A stretch of DNA of 64,000 bases from Caldilineae bacterium. Its GTDB lineage: Bacteria; Chloroflexota; Anaerolineae; JAAEKA01. The translations under genes were made by a program, and so were the position numbers. The notes beneath the pieces are model-generated. The model did no database searches. It was given only the letters and a program-made list of their open reading frames with translations, and was not told the DNA's origin. Position 1 is the first letter of the stretch, and each line of letters starts with the position of its first letter. This document shows, in pieces, positions 7,882-17,390 of the stretch. The stretch is from the NCBI GenBank assembly GCA_020634555.1, contig JACKBK010000006.1, positions 62,001-126,000 on the forward strand, given 5' to 3'.

Positions 7882-9060
7882 ATGCAAACCCAGACGCGAG
7901 TGCAGACAAGCAGCGCAGTCAGAAGTTCGACTATTCCGAAAAAGTCGGACTTCTCAGAGTCGTCCTTCGCTGGCCTGACGGTTTGTGTGGTCGGTCCGCA
8001 CTATCCGCGGCCGGGCGGCGTCTCCACGCAGGTAGAGATGCTGGAAAGCTGTCTGCGCGGCGAGGGCGCGACGGTCCGCCCGGTGGACACCAACGTGCAA
8101 TCGTTGCGACACCTGGGAAGGCCGGGGCGATGGCTGCTGCCCGCCGCGCAGGTGATGATTGTGCCGGTTCGACTCTGGCGGGCAGCCGCTGGCGCGGATA
8201 TAATCCACGCGCACCTGGCGTCGTATTGGGGCTTCTACCTGCCGATGCTGGCCGTGGCGCTGATCGGCAAGCTGCGCGGCGTGCCGTCCGTGGCGACCTA
8301 CCACGGCGGCAAGGCTGCGGAATTTGTAACCGACCACAAAACCAGTGTCCGCGCGCTGCTAAACCGGCTGGATGCCTTGATCGTCCTGTCGTCCTTTACC
8401 GGCCGGGTGTTTGAAGGTCTCGGCTTGAAGCCGGTCGTTGTCCCAAATGTGATCGACCTGCAACAGTTCCAACCAGAACCGCCGGGACCGGGGTCCTCGC
8501 GGCTGTCCGAGCCAGATCGTCCGGCGTTGCTCTGGGTCAAGAGCTTCGACGACTCCGGCAACCCTGCACTGATGGTCGAAGCGTTTGCGAGACTGCGCCG
8601 CGACCTTCCCAGAGCAACGCTGACCATGATCGGTGACGGCCCGCGCCTGCCAGACGCACGGGCACAGGCGGAGGCGCTCGCTACGCCGGTCTATTTTGCC
8701 GGCCGTGTCCCTTACGACGCGATGGCGCAGGCGTACGAGAAAGCCGACATCCTTGTGATTTCCAGCGCCGTAGACAACCAGCCCAACGTGCTGATCGAGG
8801 CCTCGGCCAGCGGGCTGCCGGTGGTTGCAACCGCGGTTGGCGGCATTCCCGACATGGTCGAGGACGGCGTGAACGCTCTGCTGGTCGCACCAGACGACGC
8901 GGACGCGCTGGCAGCAGCCGTGTTGCAGGTCGCGCGCGACCCTAATCTGGCCGGTCGTCTTGGCCACGCCGCCGTTGAAAACGCCCAGAGGTACACGTGG
9001 ATGCAGGTGCGCGGCCAACTGGCAGCAGTGTACCGACAGGTGATTCGAGGCGATCAATGA
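7882..9060 (+). CDS. GT4 family glycosyltransferase
   Basis: A GT-B fold glycosyltransferase of 392 residues, acting at the cytoplasmic membrane in glycan repeat-unit assembly. The N-terminal Rossmann domain begins at LTVCVVGPHYPRPGG (about 32-46, with the GG acceptor loop). The C-terminal donor domain has the family motif EASASGLPVVATAVGG (about 310-325). Residues about 12-27 (AVRSSTIPKKSDFSES) are encoded by a TTCGGC-type palindrome at 7921-7954, so either the true start is further downstream or the repeat has become the N-terminal extension. The gene overlaps the next reductase by ATGA. A TATAAT at 7855-7860 lacks a convincing -35. Confidence 0.85.
   Translation: MQTQTRVQTSSAVRSSTIPKKSDFSESSFAGLTVCVVGPHYPRPGGVSTQVEMLESCLRGEGATVRPVDTNVQSLRHLGRPGRWLLPAAQVMIVPVRLWRAAAGADIIHAHLASYWGFYLPMLAVALIGKLRGVPSVATYHGGKAAEFVTDHKTSVRALLNRLDALIVLSSFTGRVFEGLGLKPVVVPNVIDLQQFQPEPPGPGSSRLSEPDRPALLWVKSFDDSGNPALMVEAFARLRRDLPRATLTMIGDGPRLPDARAQAEALATPVYFAGRVPYDAMAQAYEKADILVISSAVDNQPNVLIEASASGLPVVATAVGGIPDMVEDGVNALLVAPDDADALAAAVLQVARDPNLAGRLGHAAVENAQRYTWMQVRGQLAAVYRQVIRGDQ
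7921..7954. repeat. TTCGGC-type palindrome inside a GT4 gene
   Basis: Arms AGAAGTTCGACT and AGTCGGACTTCT around ATTCCGAAAA. The arms carry one mismatch and the loop is degenerate. It lies within the first 25 codons of the glycosyltransferase frame and is in phase with it, adding about a dozen residues. Confidence 0.75.
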
Positions 9061-10004
9061 CCGAGCGCCCCCGCACGGCGTTGATCACCGGAGCAGCCGG
9101 CTTTTGCGGCAGCTATCTGGGCGAGTTGCTGTTGGGACAGGGCGTCCGCGTTGTTGGCGTCGACCGGGTGGCGTCAAGCGGCGCGCCGTATCGATTCGAG
9201 TCACTGGACCTGCGCGACGAGGCGGCTGTGCGTCGAATCGTTGCCGAGACACGGCCGGACTGGCTCGTACACCTGGCTGCGCTCACCGACCCGGCCGCGC
9301 CCGCCGGCGACCTGTATCAAGTAAACGTATTGGCAACGATCCGTCTGCTGGAGGTTGTCCAGACCGCTGTCCCTGACTGCACGGTGCTTATCGCCGGCTC
9401 CAGCGCTCAGTACGGGCTGACCAGGCCGGATGAGAACCCGATCACTGAGGCGCAGCTTTTTCGACCGGTTACGCAGTATGCTGTCAGCAAGGCGACGCAG
9501 GATATGGTCGGCGGCATGGCCAGCGCGGCCGGCCTGCCGGTCATCCGCACCCGCACCTTCAACATCGTAGGGCCGCGGCAAAGTCCGGCCTTTGTCACGG
9601 CGGCTTTTGCCCGCCAGATCGCCGAAATCGAGCACGGACTGCGCGAGCCGGTCATCGAGGTCGGCAACCTGGCAGCGCAGCGCGACTTCGTGGACGTGCG
9701 CGATGTGGCGCGGGCCTATTGGTTGGCGCTGGAACGGGGCCGGGCGGGCGCAATTTACAACGTCTGTTCCGGCCAGGGACGCCGCATTCAGGAGTTGCTG
9801 GACGGGCTGCTGGCCTTGTCCACCGTCCGCGACATCGAGGTACGCCGCGATCCGCAACGTTTGCAGCCGGCCGATGTGCCCGCACAGGTTGGCAGCTACG
9901 ACCGCTTGCGCGCCGACACCGGCTGGCAACCGCAGATCCCCTGGGAACAGTCATTGCGCGATCTGCTGGACTACTGGCGGGCGTCCATGAACACTGAACA
10001 GTGA
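9057..10004 (+). CDS. NAD-dependent epimerase/dehydratase, GDP-6-deoxy-mannose reductase-like
   Basis: An extended short-chain dehydrogenase of 315 residues. The Rossmann motif TGAAGFCG is at 11-18 and the catalytic pair is Tyr141 and Lys145 in YAVSK, preceded by GSSAQYG. Sequence around GSSAQYG and RTFNIVGPRQ resembles GDP-4-keto-6-deoxy-mannose 4-reductase (Rmd), which makes GDP-rhamnose; related enzymes make other deoxysugars, so the exact substrate is uncertain. The ATG at 9057 overlaps the preceding stop (ATGA). Confidence 0.8.
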   Translation: MTERPRTALITGAAGFCGSYLGELLLGQGVRVVGVDRVASSGAPYRFESLDLRDEAAVRRIVAETRPDWLVHLAALTDPAAPAGDLYQVNVLATIRLLEVVQTAVPDCTVLIAGSSAQYGLTRPDENPITEAQLFRPVTQYAVSKATQDMVGGMASAAGLPVIRTRTFNIVGPRQSPAFVTAAFARQIAEIEHGLREPVIEVGNLAAQRDFVDVRDVARAYWLALERGRAGAIYNVCSGQGRRIQELLDGLLALSTVRDIEVRRDPQRLQPADVPAQVGSYDRLRADTGWQPQIPWEQSLRDLLDYWRASMNTEQ

Positions 10005-10068
10005 ACGGCGCGGTGGCCAGAGCAAGGTCGAGCGCCGGCGGCCGCATGCAAAACACAGAATACCTACC

Positions 10069-11088
10069 ATGAGCATGACTGATAAAAACGACAACGAACT
10101 GAACTGGTCGAGCCGGCAAGTGTTGGTCACCGGGGCTGGCGGGTTCATCGGCAGCCACCTGGTGGAGCGGCTGGCCGGCGAGGGTGCATCGGTGCGGGCT
10201 TTTGTGCGGTACACCTCTCGTGCGGATCTGGGCTTGCTTAGCCTGCTGCCAGCCGAGATGCTGGCGCGGGTGGAGATTGTGGCCGGCGATCTGCGTGATG
10301 TCGAGGCGGTACGCGGCGCGGTCAAGGGCGTCGATACGATCTTTCACCTTGGCGCTCTGATCGCTATTCCGTACTCCTACGTCCACCCGCGCGAGGTGGT
10401 TGACACCAACGTGCTGGGAACGCTGAACGTGCTGATGGCGGCGCGCGACCATGGCGTGCGGCGGATGGTGCACACCTCCACCAGCGAGGTCTACGGCACC
10501 GCTCAATATGTGCCCATCGACGAGAAGCATCCGCTGCAGGGCCAGTCGCCCTATTCAGCCAGCAAGATCGGAGCCGACAAGATCGTGGAGAGCTTCGTGC
10601 GCTCCTTCGAAACGCCGGTGGCCACGCTGCGGCCCTTCAACACCTACGGCCCGCGCCAGTCTGCCCGGGCCGTGATCCCGACCATCATCACCCAGGCGCT
10701 GGTCAGAGACGAGATCCGCCTCGGCTCGCTGACGCCACAGCGCGATTTCACCTTCGTGGCCGACACGGTGGATGGCTTCATGCGCATGGCCAGCGTCGAT
10801 GCCGCGGTCGGCCAGGAAGTGAACATCGGCGCCGACTCGACCATCTCCATCGGCGACCTGGCGCAGCGCATCCTGCGATTGGTGGGCAGGGATCTGCCCA
10901 TCGTTGCCGACGACCAGCGCAAGCGGCCTGCGGGTAGCGAGGTGATGCGGTTGTGGGCTGACAACCGCAAGGCGGCCGCGTTGATCGGCTGGCGGCCGCG
11001 CGTTTCGCTGGATGAAGGGCTGGCGCTAACCATTGACTGGGTGCGCCAGAACCTGGCGCGGTTTCGGCCGGGAGTCTACGAAGTATGA
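10069..11088 (+). CDS. NAD-dependent sugar epimerase/4,6-dehydratase (LegB-like)
   Basis: An extended short-chain dehydrogenase of 339 residues: TGAGGFIG at 21-28 and the YSASK pair Tyr162/Lys166. The segment ALIAIPYSYVHPREVVDTNV is characteristic of the LegB/4,6-dehydratase-like branch that acts on GDP- or UDP-linked amino sugars. Next to it (ATGA overlap at 11085) is a sugar-phosphate nucleotidyltransferase, so the two likely make one activated sugar. The precise substrate cannot be told from sequence alone. Confidence 0.82.
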   Translation: MSMTDKNDNELNWSSRQVLVTGAGGFIGSHLVERLAGEGASVRAFVRYTSRADLGLLSLLPAEMLARVEIVAGDLRDVEAVRGAVKGVDTIFHLGALIAIPYSYVHPREVVDTNVLGTLNVLMAARDHGVRRMVHTSTSEVYGTAQYVPIDEKHPLQGQSPYSASKIGADKIVESFVRSFETPVATLRPFNTYGPRQSARAVIPTIITQALVRDEIRLGSLTPQRDFTFVADTVDGFMRMASVDAAVGQEVNIGADSTISIGDLAQRILRLVGRDLPIVADDQRKRPAGSEVMRLWADNRKAAALIGWRPRVSLDEGLALTIDWVRQNLARFRPGVYEV

Positions 11089-11792
11089 AAGCCGTCATTT
11101 TGGCCGGTGGGAAAGGGCGACGGCTGCGGCCCTACACCACCGTGCTGCCCAAGCCGCTGATGCCGCTGGGCGAGATGCCCATCGTCGAGGTCGTGCTGCG
11201 CCAACTGGCCGCCAACGGCTTCCGCGAGGTAACACTGGCCGTCGGCTATCTGGCCGAACTGATGATGGCTTATTGCGGCGATGGCAGCAAGTTCGGCCTG
11301 CGGTTGCGCTACTCGCGCGAGGAAGAGCCACTGGGCACCGCCGGCCCGCTGGCATTGATCGAAGGGCTGACCGACACCACACTGGTGATGAACGGCGATG
11401 TGCTGACCACCCTTGACATGCGGGCAATGGTGGCGCGCCATCGCACCAGCGGCGCGGTAGCCACCATCGCCACCCACCGCCGCCAGCATCAGATCAACTA
11501 CGGCATTATCGAGAGCGACGGCGCCAATCGTGTCACCGCCTATATCGAGAAGCCGACGCACCACTATCAGGTCAGCATGGGACTCTATCTGCTGGAGCCG
11601 GCCGTGCTGGCGCGCATCGCACCCGGCGAATACCTGGACCTCCCCGACCTCGTGCGCCAACTGATGGCCGATGGCCAACCGGTGATGGCCTATCCATTCG
11701 ATGGCTACTGGCGAGACATCGGCCGCCACGACGACTACGAGCAGGCCGTTGAGGAGTTCGAGACCATGCAGGCGCAGTTGCTGCCTGGCTGA
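11085..11792 (+). CDS. Sugar-phosphate nucleotidyltransferase
   Basis: A single-domain nucleotidyltransferase of 235 residues. The N-terminal signature ILAGGKGRRLRPYT (5-18) binds the nucleoside triphosphate and metal, KPLMPLG follows, and MNGDV supplies the metal-binding Asp. Such enzymes activate a sugar-1-phosphate with GTP, CTP or dTTP. It lacks any C-terminal left-handed helix domain, unlike GlmU. Start and stop overlaps place it tightly between the LegB-like dehydratase and the flippase. Base specificity is not determinable here. Confidence 0.85.
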   Translation: MKAVILAGGKGRRLRPYTTVLPKPLMPLGEMPIVEVVLRQLAANGFREVTLAVGYLAELMMAYCGDGSKFGLRLRYSREEEPLGTAGPLALIEGLTDTTLVMNGDVLTTLDMRAMVARHRTSGAVATIATHRRQHQINYGIIESDGANRVTAYIEKPTHHYQVSMGLYLLEPAVLARIAPGEYLDLPDLVRQLMADGQPVMAYPFDGYWRDIGRHDDYEQAVEEFETMQAQLLPG

Positions 11793-11822
11793 AGGCACTA
11801 TGTCCAGTGAGTTGACTGCAAT

Positions 11823-13307
11823 ATGAGCAACAACCTGGCGCGGCGCAGCATAGCGTCTGTCGGCTGGAACGCGGGCGCCAGCGTGATCACAATCACAGTC
11901 TTGTTTGTGCGGTCGGTGTTGCTGGCGCGCCTGCTGCCGGTGGATGTGTTCGGTGTCTATGCCGGTGTGGGCGCGCTGATCGCGTTGACCGTCGTGCTAC
12001 CAAACTTCGGAATGGGCGCCGCATTCCTGCACCGCGCGCCGGAGACGGAGGACGAGGAACGCGCAGCCGCCGTACACTTCACGCTGAAGCTGATTTTCAC
12101 ACTGCTCTGGGCCGCGGCGATGATTGCGTGGGGGCTGATTTTTACGCAGGGACAAACGCGCACAACACTGATAGTGGTGACGATTGCCACAGCCGGCATC
12201 CAGCTTGCCCAGACCCCGGATCTGATCCTGACGCGGCGCGTGGTGCATCGGCGACTGGCACTGCTGCAAAGCGCTACAGCGATTTCGACGACACTGGTAG
12301 CTGTCTTTCTTGCCTGGCGCGGCGTGACGTTGTGGGCGCTGCTGGCGACAGATATTGTCACCCTGGTGGTGACGCTGGTGATGCTTTACGTATGGCGGCC
12401 GGTGTGGCGGCCGCGGCTGGCTTGGGTGCCGGATGTCGTGCGCTATTATCTGCGCTTCGGCAGCAAGGTAGTGACCTCGGTTGGGTTGCTGCAAGCGCTG
12501 AACAACGTGGACGATCTGTGGACTCGCTACTATCTTGGCACCACCGCGATGGGCTACTACTCACGCGCCTACACCTTCGCCACGTATCCGCGGCGTGTGC
12601 TTGCCGGTCCGGTCAACGATGTCGCCGGCGGCACCTACGCTGAGCTCAAGCGCGATCGGCGGCGATTGTCGCAGGCGTTCTTTCGGTCGAATGCACTGCT
12701 GGTGCGGACCGGCTTTTTCATGGGCGGCGTGCTGGCTTTGATCGCGCCCGAACTGGTGATGATCCTGCTGGGAGAGAAATGGCTGCCAATGCTCCAGGCA
12801 TTCCGGCTCATGTTGGTCTTCACCCTGCTCGACCCGATCAAGCTGACAGTCGGCAACCTGTTTGTGGCGGTGGGCCAGCCTGAGCTTCTGATTCGGACCC
12901 GGCTTGTGCAACTGGCAGTGCTTGTAATCGGTTTGTATACTCTCGGTTTTCGGCTGGGCATTACCGGTGTTGCGCTGGTCGTTGATGTGATGCTGATCGT
13001 CGGCATGGTGGTTTTGTTTCACCAAGCGCGTGTTCATGTCGATTATTCCTTGCGACAACTTTTCGCTGTTCCGACCCTGGCGTTGATTCTGGGACTGGCT
13101 GCCGGCGCCGGCGCCATGTTACTGGCTGGCGATCAGGCCACCGCCAACCTGTTGATGGCCGTGTTGAAGGGCGGCGCCTTTTCGGTGGTCTTCGTCGCCG
13201 TTCTCTGGATATTCGAACATCGCCAGCTTACGTCCATGGCCATTCAAATAGGCATACGTCTGCCGTGGCTGTCGTTGGGTCGCTCACGCCCTGACGACGC
13301 CGAGTGA
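11823..13307 (+). CDS. Wzx-type polysaccharide flippase
   Basis: A very hydrophobic 494-residue protein with about 12-14 predicted membrane helices, typical of the Wzx/RfbX oligosaccharide flippase family of the MOP superfamily. It would translocate undecaprenyl-diphosphate-linked repeat units across the membrane. The N-terminal ARRSIASVGWNAGASVI and the RYYLGTTAMGYYSRAYTFA loop fit the family. It starts 30 bp after the nucleotidyltransferase, in the same operon, and pairs with the polymerase/ligase at 25047. Confidence 0.88.
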   Translation: MSNNLARRSIASVGWNAGASVITITVLFVRSVLLARLLPVDVFGVYAGVGALIALTVVLPNFGMGAAFLHRAPETEDEERAAAVHFTLKLIFTLLWAAAMIAWGLIFTQGQTRTTLIVVTIATAGIQLAQTPDLILTRRVVHRRLALLQSATAISTTLVAVFLAWRGVTLWALLATDIVTLVVTLVMLYVWRPVWRPRLAWVPDVVRYYLRFGSKVVTSVGLLQALNNVDDLWTRYYLGTTAMGYYSRAYTFATYPRRVLAGPVNDVAGGTYAELKRDRRRLSQAFFRSNALLVRTGFFMGGVLALIAPELVMILLGEKWLPMLQAFRLMLVFTLLDPIKLTVGNLFVAVGQPELLIRTRLVQLAVLVIGLYTLGFRLGITGVALVVDVMLIVGMVVLFHQARVHVDYSLRQLFAVPTLALILGLAAGAGAMLLAGDQATANLLMAVLKGGAFSVVFVAVLWIFEHRQLTSMAIQIGIRLPWLSLGRSRPDDAE

Positions 13308-13317
13308 CCGCGCAAGA

Positions 13318-14187
13318 TTGTCGCAGTTGCCCGCCAAATTCAGAGACATCATGATAATCACCGATCGCTTTGTAGCCATCAACCTTCCAAAGACCGGCAG
13401 CAGCTTTGTCCGCCGTGTGCTGAAGCAGCTACACAGCTACGAGGCGGTGCATAACCGGTTGTTGCGATGGGCTGGCCTCGCCGATCGCTCGGGCATGGTT
13501 GAACTGATCCTTCCGGTCATCGACCGCCAGTATCCGCCCAACCGAACCGGGCAACACGGGACTGTGCGCCAAATCCCCGGATCGCATCGGGATGGGCCGA
13601 TTATGAGCGTGGTGCGCAACCCGCTGGAACGCTATGTCTCTACCTACCGGTTTGGATGGTGGAAGAAAAACCCACACGCACCTGTCGAGGAACTGCTTCA
13701 GGTGTATCCATCCTATCCTGATCTTGCCTTCGGCGAGTATATAGAGATGATGAACACGTTCGGCAAGCGAAACCGGTTGGGCGATATGCAACCACGCACT
13801 GATGTTGGATTTCAGACGATCCAGTTCTTGCAGTTTTTCTGTGAAGACCCAAAGCGTTTGCTCTCCAATTTGAACGATGACGCGGTTGAGCAACAACACT
13901 ATCGGGAGGCGCTGGCCGAAGTGACCTTCCTGCACCAGGAGAGGTTGAACGAAGAACTGCACGACTTTCTCGTCAAGAGTGGTTATCCGGAGGAAGACGT
14001 AGCGTTTGTCCTGCAAGCCAGGCCGGTAAACGTTACCCCTGGCAAAGCAGGCAAGGTGGACCTTGCAGCACACTATTCCGGAGCTTTGGCAAGACAGGTG
14101 ATTCAGCAAGAGCGGGTGCTTTTCGATCTCTTCCCTGAATACCGCGCCCCGGCCCAGAACCTGCTGGAGTTGCGCGGTGGAATCTGA
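13318..14187 (+). CDS. Sulfotransferase family 2-like protein
   Basis: 289 residues from a TTG start, or 278 from ATG 13351; neither has a strong ribosome site, so the start is open. The 5'-phosphosulfate-binding loop of PAPS-dependent sulfotransferases is visible as NLPKTGSSFVRRVL (about 22-35, Lys25). The 3'-phosphate loop is probably MSVVRNPLERYVSTYRF. The family sulfates carbohydrate hydroxyl groups. This is one of three sulfotransferase-like genes in the glycan locus. It overlaps the next gene by 11 bp. Confidence 0.78.
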   Translation: MSQLPAKFRDIMIITDRFVAINLPKTGSSFVRRVLKQLHSYEAVHNRLLRWAGLADRSGMVELILPVIDRQYPPNRTGQHGTVRQIPGSHRDGPIMSVVRNPLERYVSTYRFGWWKKNPHAPVEELLQVYPSYPDLAFGEYIEMMNTFGKRNRLGDMQPRTDVGFQTIQFLQFFCEDPKRLLSNLNDDAVEQQHYREALAEVTFLHQERLNEELHDFLVKSGYPEEDVAFVLQARPVNVTPGKAGKVDLAAHYSGALARQVIQQERVLFDLFPEYRAPAQNLLELRGGI

Positions 14188-15115
14188 ACTGCTGGGCTAC
14201 CAGCACCGCGCCTACGCCGAGGCGCTTAGCGGCCTCGGCACACCGCTCTTCCTGCCGCGCAGCCGGGGCTGGCTGCTGCAACGCACCATTCCCGGCACTG
14301 GTATGCGCGACGCTATGGGCGTCTACCCGCTGTTCTCGTGTGCCAACTGGGACGCGCTGGGCGATGATCTGGATGCGCTGGCTGGCCGGCTGGTCAGCAC
14401 AGTGCTGGTGGCCGATCCCTTCGGCGAATACAGCAACGACCAGTTGCAGCGGTGGTTCCCCGACGTGATGCGACCGTTCAAGGAGCATTTCGTCGTCGAT
14501 CTGAGTCGCGACCCGGCTACCTTCGTCGCAAAAAACCATCGCCGTAACGCGCGCAAGGCGCTGCAAGTCGTGACAGTGTCGCGCTGTCTGCCTGTTGAGC
14601 AGTGGGCTGGCCAGTGGACTGCGCTCTACCGGTTGCTGGTACAGAAACACAAGATACGCGGCCCCGCAGCTTTTTCAGACCGGTCGTTGACGGCGCAACT
14701 GCGCGTGCCCGGGCTGGTCGCCTGGCGGGCCGAGGCAAGCGGCGAGACGGTGGGCATGGTTCTCTGGTACGTGCAGGGCGATGTCGGCTATTATCACCTG
14801 GCGGCCTACAGCGATGCCGGCTACCGGCTGCGGGCTTCCTTTGCCCTCTTCTGGCGCTCGCTGGCGTATTTCGCGGCCGGCGGTCTGCGTTGGCTGAACC
14901 TGGGCGCGGGCGCGGGTCTGGAAGCGGCCGAGGATGGACTGACCCGCTTCAAGCGCGGTTGGTCCACAGGCACGCGTACGGCGATGTTGTGTGGTCGGGT
15001 TTTTGACCGCACCAAGTATGATGCGCTGACCAACGTCCGCCAGATCGGAGCAACCTCCTATTTCCCGGCCTACCGGCTGAACGAATTTACCCAAACGGAG
15101 CCAGAAACCGCTTGA
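14177..15115 (+). CDS. GNAT/FemAB-like N-acyltransferase
   Basis: 312 residues from a GTG start that overlaps the sulfotransferase gene. The central and C-terminal part (about 140-290) has the pattern of the BioF2/acetyltransf_6 (FemAB-like) domain: KNHRRNARKA at about 119-128, VAWRAEASGETVGMVLWYV, and YYHLAAYSDAGYRLRASFALFWR. Such proteins transfer acyl or aminoacyl groups to sugars or peptidoglycan precursors. In this locus an acyl decoration of the glycan is most likely. The substrate is unknown. Confidence 0.7.
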   Translation: MESELLGYQHRAYAEALSGLGTPLFLPRSRGWLLQRTIPGTGMRDAMGVYPLFSCANWDALGDDLDALAGRLVSTVLVADPFGEYSNDQLQRWFPDVMRPFKEHFVVDLSRDPATFVAKNHRRNARKALQVVTVSRCLPVEQWAGQWTALYRLLVQKHKIRGPAAFSDRSLTAQLRVPGLVAWRAEASGETVGMVLWYVQGDVGYYHLAAYSDAGYRLRASFALFWRSLAYFAAGGLRWLNLGAGAGLEAAEDGLTRFKRGWSTGTRTAMLCGRVFDRTKYDALTNVRQIGATSYFPAYRLNEFTQTEPETA

Positions 15116-16179
15116 GAAGTCCTCCCAGACTGAAGTCTCCTGGCCACTTTTCAAACAGTTTGTCAGCAATGCAACCAGTACGACAACCACAACACCAACG
15201 CAACCCACAGTTAGAAACGCTGCTGCAAGAGATCAGCGGGCTGCTTGGCCCCGCAGAACAGCAGGTAGCAGCGCAGTACAGAATGCCAACCCACCCGGTG
15301 GTACTCGTCATGGGACTGCCTCGCTGCGGTTCGACCCTGACCATGCAGTGGCTGGCGGCCTCCGGACGTTTCGCCTATCCCAGTAACCTGCTGTCGCGCT
15401 TCTACGCCGCGCCCTATGTGGGCGTCAGAATCCAGCAACTGCTGACTGACCCGGCATTCAGTTTTGGCAACGAGCTGCACGACCTGGCAGCCAGCATTGA
15501 TTTTGCGTCAACCCTGGGAAAGACCCGCGGCGCGCTGGCGCCCAACGAGTTCTGGTACTTCTGGCGCCGCTTCATCCCAAACATCGAGCCGCGCCGGTTG
15601 ACAGACGAGGAACTGGCAGAGGTTCGCTCGTCTGAGTTCGCCGCAGAACTGGCCGCGCTGGAAGCGGCCTTTGGCAAACCGCTGGCCATGAAAGGGCTGA
15701 TCCTCGCGCTGAACATTTCCTTTCTCGACCAACTGCTGGACAAGGTGCTCTTCTTGCACCTGCGGCGCCATCCCTTCTATAATATTCAGTCGTTGCTGGA
15801 GTCCCGGGAGCGCTACTACGGCGACCGGGCCGGCTGGTATTCGATCAAGCCGCCAGAGTATGACTGGCTGGTGGGCGAGGACCCCATCACCCAGGTAGTA
15901 GGTCAGGTGGTCTTCACCCACCAGGCCATGGCCGCTGACCTGGCGCAGATCGACGCCGCGCGGCAGCTTGCCGTCAGCTACGAAGCATTCTGCGCCGATC
16001 CTGCCGGCGTGTGGGATCAACTCACCGGTCGCCTGCGAGCGCAGGGTTTGGACGCTGATTGGCCGTATGACGGGCCGGATCGGTTTCCAGACACCAACCA
16101 GGTGCGCCTGCCGGCCGGCGATGTACAGGCGATCCTCGACGCGTACCGGCGCTTCACCGGCGAGCAACTTGCACTATGA
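15112..16179 (+). CDS. Sulfotransferase (PAPS-dependent type)
   Basis: 355 residues from TTG 15112, which overlaps the previous stop (TTGA) and has GGAG upstream; ATG 15169 is an alternative. The PAPS-binding P-loop-like motif VMGLPRCGSTLT is at 66-77. The second phosphate site is probably LFLHLRRHPFYNIQSLLESRE. The family adds sulfate to glycans or small molecules. It lies between the GNAT gene and a sugar aminotransferase with overlapping ends, so it belongs to the same transcript. Confidence 0.8.
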   Translation: MRSPPRLKSPGHFSNSLSAMQPVRQPQHQRNPQLETLLQEISGLLGPAEQQVAAQYRMPTHPVVLVMGLPRCGSTLTMQWLAASGRFAYPSNLLSRFYAAPYVGVRIQQLLTDPAFSFGNELHDLAASIDFASTLGKTRGALAPNEFWYFWRRFIPNIEPRRLTDEELAEVRSSEFAAELAALEAAFGKPLAMKGLILALNISFLDQLLDKVLFLHLRRHPFYNIQSLLESRERYYGDRAGWYSIKPPEYDWLVGEDPITQVVGQVVFTHQAMAADLAQIDAARQLAVSYEAFCADPAGVWDQLTGRLRAQGLDADWPYDGPDRFPDTNQVRLPAGDVQAILDAYRRFTGEQLAL

Positions 16180-17390
16180 CCAAGCAGTTTGTGACCGACC
16201 TGGCCGTTTTCGGCGGCCCACCCGCCTTCACCGAGGTGCTGCACGTCGGCCGGCCCAACATCGGCGATCGCGACCGCCTGCTGGCGCGCATCGACGAAAT
16301 GCTGGACCGCCGCTGGCTGACCAACCATGGCCCCTTTGTCGCGGAGCTTGAGGCAAAGCTGGCTGCATTTCTGGGCGTCAAACACGTCATCGCCATGTGC
16401 AACGGCACCGTCGCGCTGGAGATCGCCGCTCGCGCGCTGGGACTGAACGGCGAGGTTATCGTGCCCGCGTTTACCTTTGTTGCGACGGCCCACGCCTTGC
16501 AGTGGCAGGAGATCACACCCGTGTTCTGCGACGTGGACCCGCAAACCCACCTGCTGGACCCGGCGCGGGTCGAGGCGATGATCACGCCGCGCACCAGCGG
16601 CATCGTGGGCGTCCACCTTTGGGGGCAGCCTTGCAACGTAGATGCGCTGGCCGAGATTGCACAACGACGTGGTCTACGGCTGCTCTACGACGCCGCCCAT
16701 GCGTTTGCCTGTTCACGCGATCAGCGAATGATCGGCAACTTCGGTGACGCCGAGGTGTTCAGTTTCCACGCCACCAAGTTCTTCAACACCTTCGAGGGCG
16801 GCGCGGTGGCCACCAACGACGACGACCTGGCGCAGCGCATCCGGCTCATGCAGAACTTCGGCTTCACCGGCCTGGACACTGTGGTGTACATCGGTGTCAA
16901 CGGCAAGATGAGCGAAGTGTCGGCGGCCATGGGGCTGACGGGGCTGGAGGGACTGGACACTTTCGTGGCCGCCAACCGGCGCAACTACGACTGCTACGCG
17001 GCTGCACTGGCCGGTGTTCCCGGGCTGCGGATGCTGCGCTACGACAGGCAGGAGCACCAGAACTACCAGTACATCGTGCTCGAAGTGGACGAAGCGGCCG
17101 GCATCAGCCGCGATGTTCTGGTACGCGTGTTACACGCCGAAAACGTGCGCGCCCGGCGTTATTTCTATCCCGGCGTCCACCGGATGGAGCCGTATCGTTC
17201 CTATTTTCCGCACGCCGGCCTGTTATTGCCGGTCACGGAAAGGCTGGCCGGGCAGGTATTGGTGCTCCCCACCGGAACCGCTGTGTCACCGGACGACATT
17301 GCCCAGATCGCCCAGCTCATCGCGTTTGCCGTAGCCAACGGCCCGGCCATCAGTCGGGAGTTGAACCGGTTGGAAAAGAGCGCCGCATGA
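16176..17390 (+). CDS. DegT/DnrJ/EryC1 aminotransferase (DesI-like)
   Basis: PLP-dependent sugar aminotransferase of 404 residues, longer than the one at 6726 and from another subgroup. The catalytic Lys201 is in SFHATKFFNTFEGGA, Asp172 in YDAAHAF stacks on PLP, and CNGTVALEIAA binds the phosphate. The N-terminal VFGGPPAF and the FGFTGLDTVVYIGVNGKMSE stretch resemble DesI-type enzymes that aminate 4-keto-6-deoxy sugars. A good partner would be a 4,6-dehydratase such as the gene at 10069. It overlaps its neighbours at both ends. Confidence 0.82.
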   Translation: MTKQFVTDLAVFGGPPAFTEVLHVGRPNIGDRDRLLARIDEMLDRRWLTNHGPFVAELEAKLAAFLGVKHVIAMCNGTVALEIAARALGLNGEVIVPAFTFVATAHALQWQEITPVFCDVDPQTHLLDPARVEAMITPRTSGIVGVHLWGQPCNVDALAEIAQRRGLRLLYDAAHAFACSRDQRMIGNFGDAEVFSFHATKFFNTFEGGAVATNDDDLAQRIRLMQNFGFTGLDTVVYIGVNGKMSEVSAAMGLTGLEGLDTFVAANRRNYDCYAAALAGVPGLRMLRYDRQEHQNYQYIVLEVDEAAGISRDVLVRVLHAENVRARRYFYPGVHRMEPYRSYFPHAGLLLPVTERLAGQVLVLPTGTAVSPDDIAQIAQLIAFAVANGPAISRELNRLEKSAA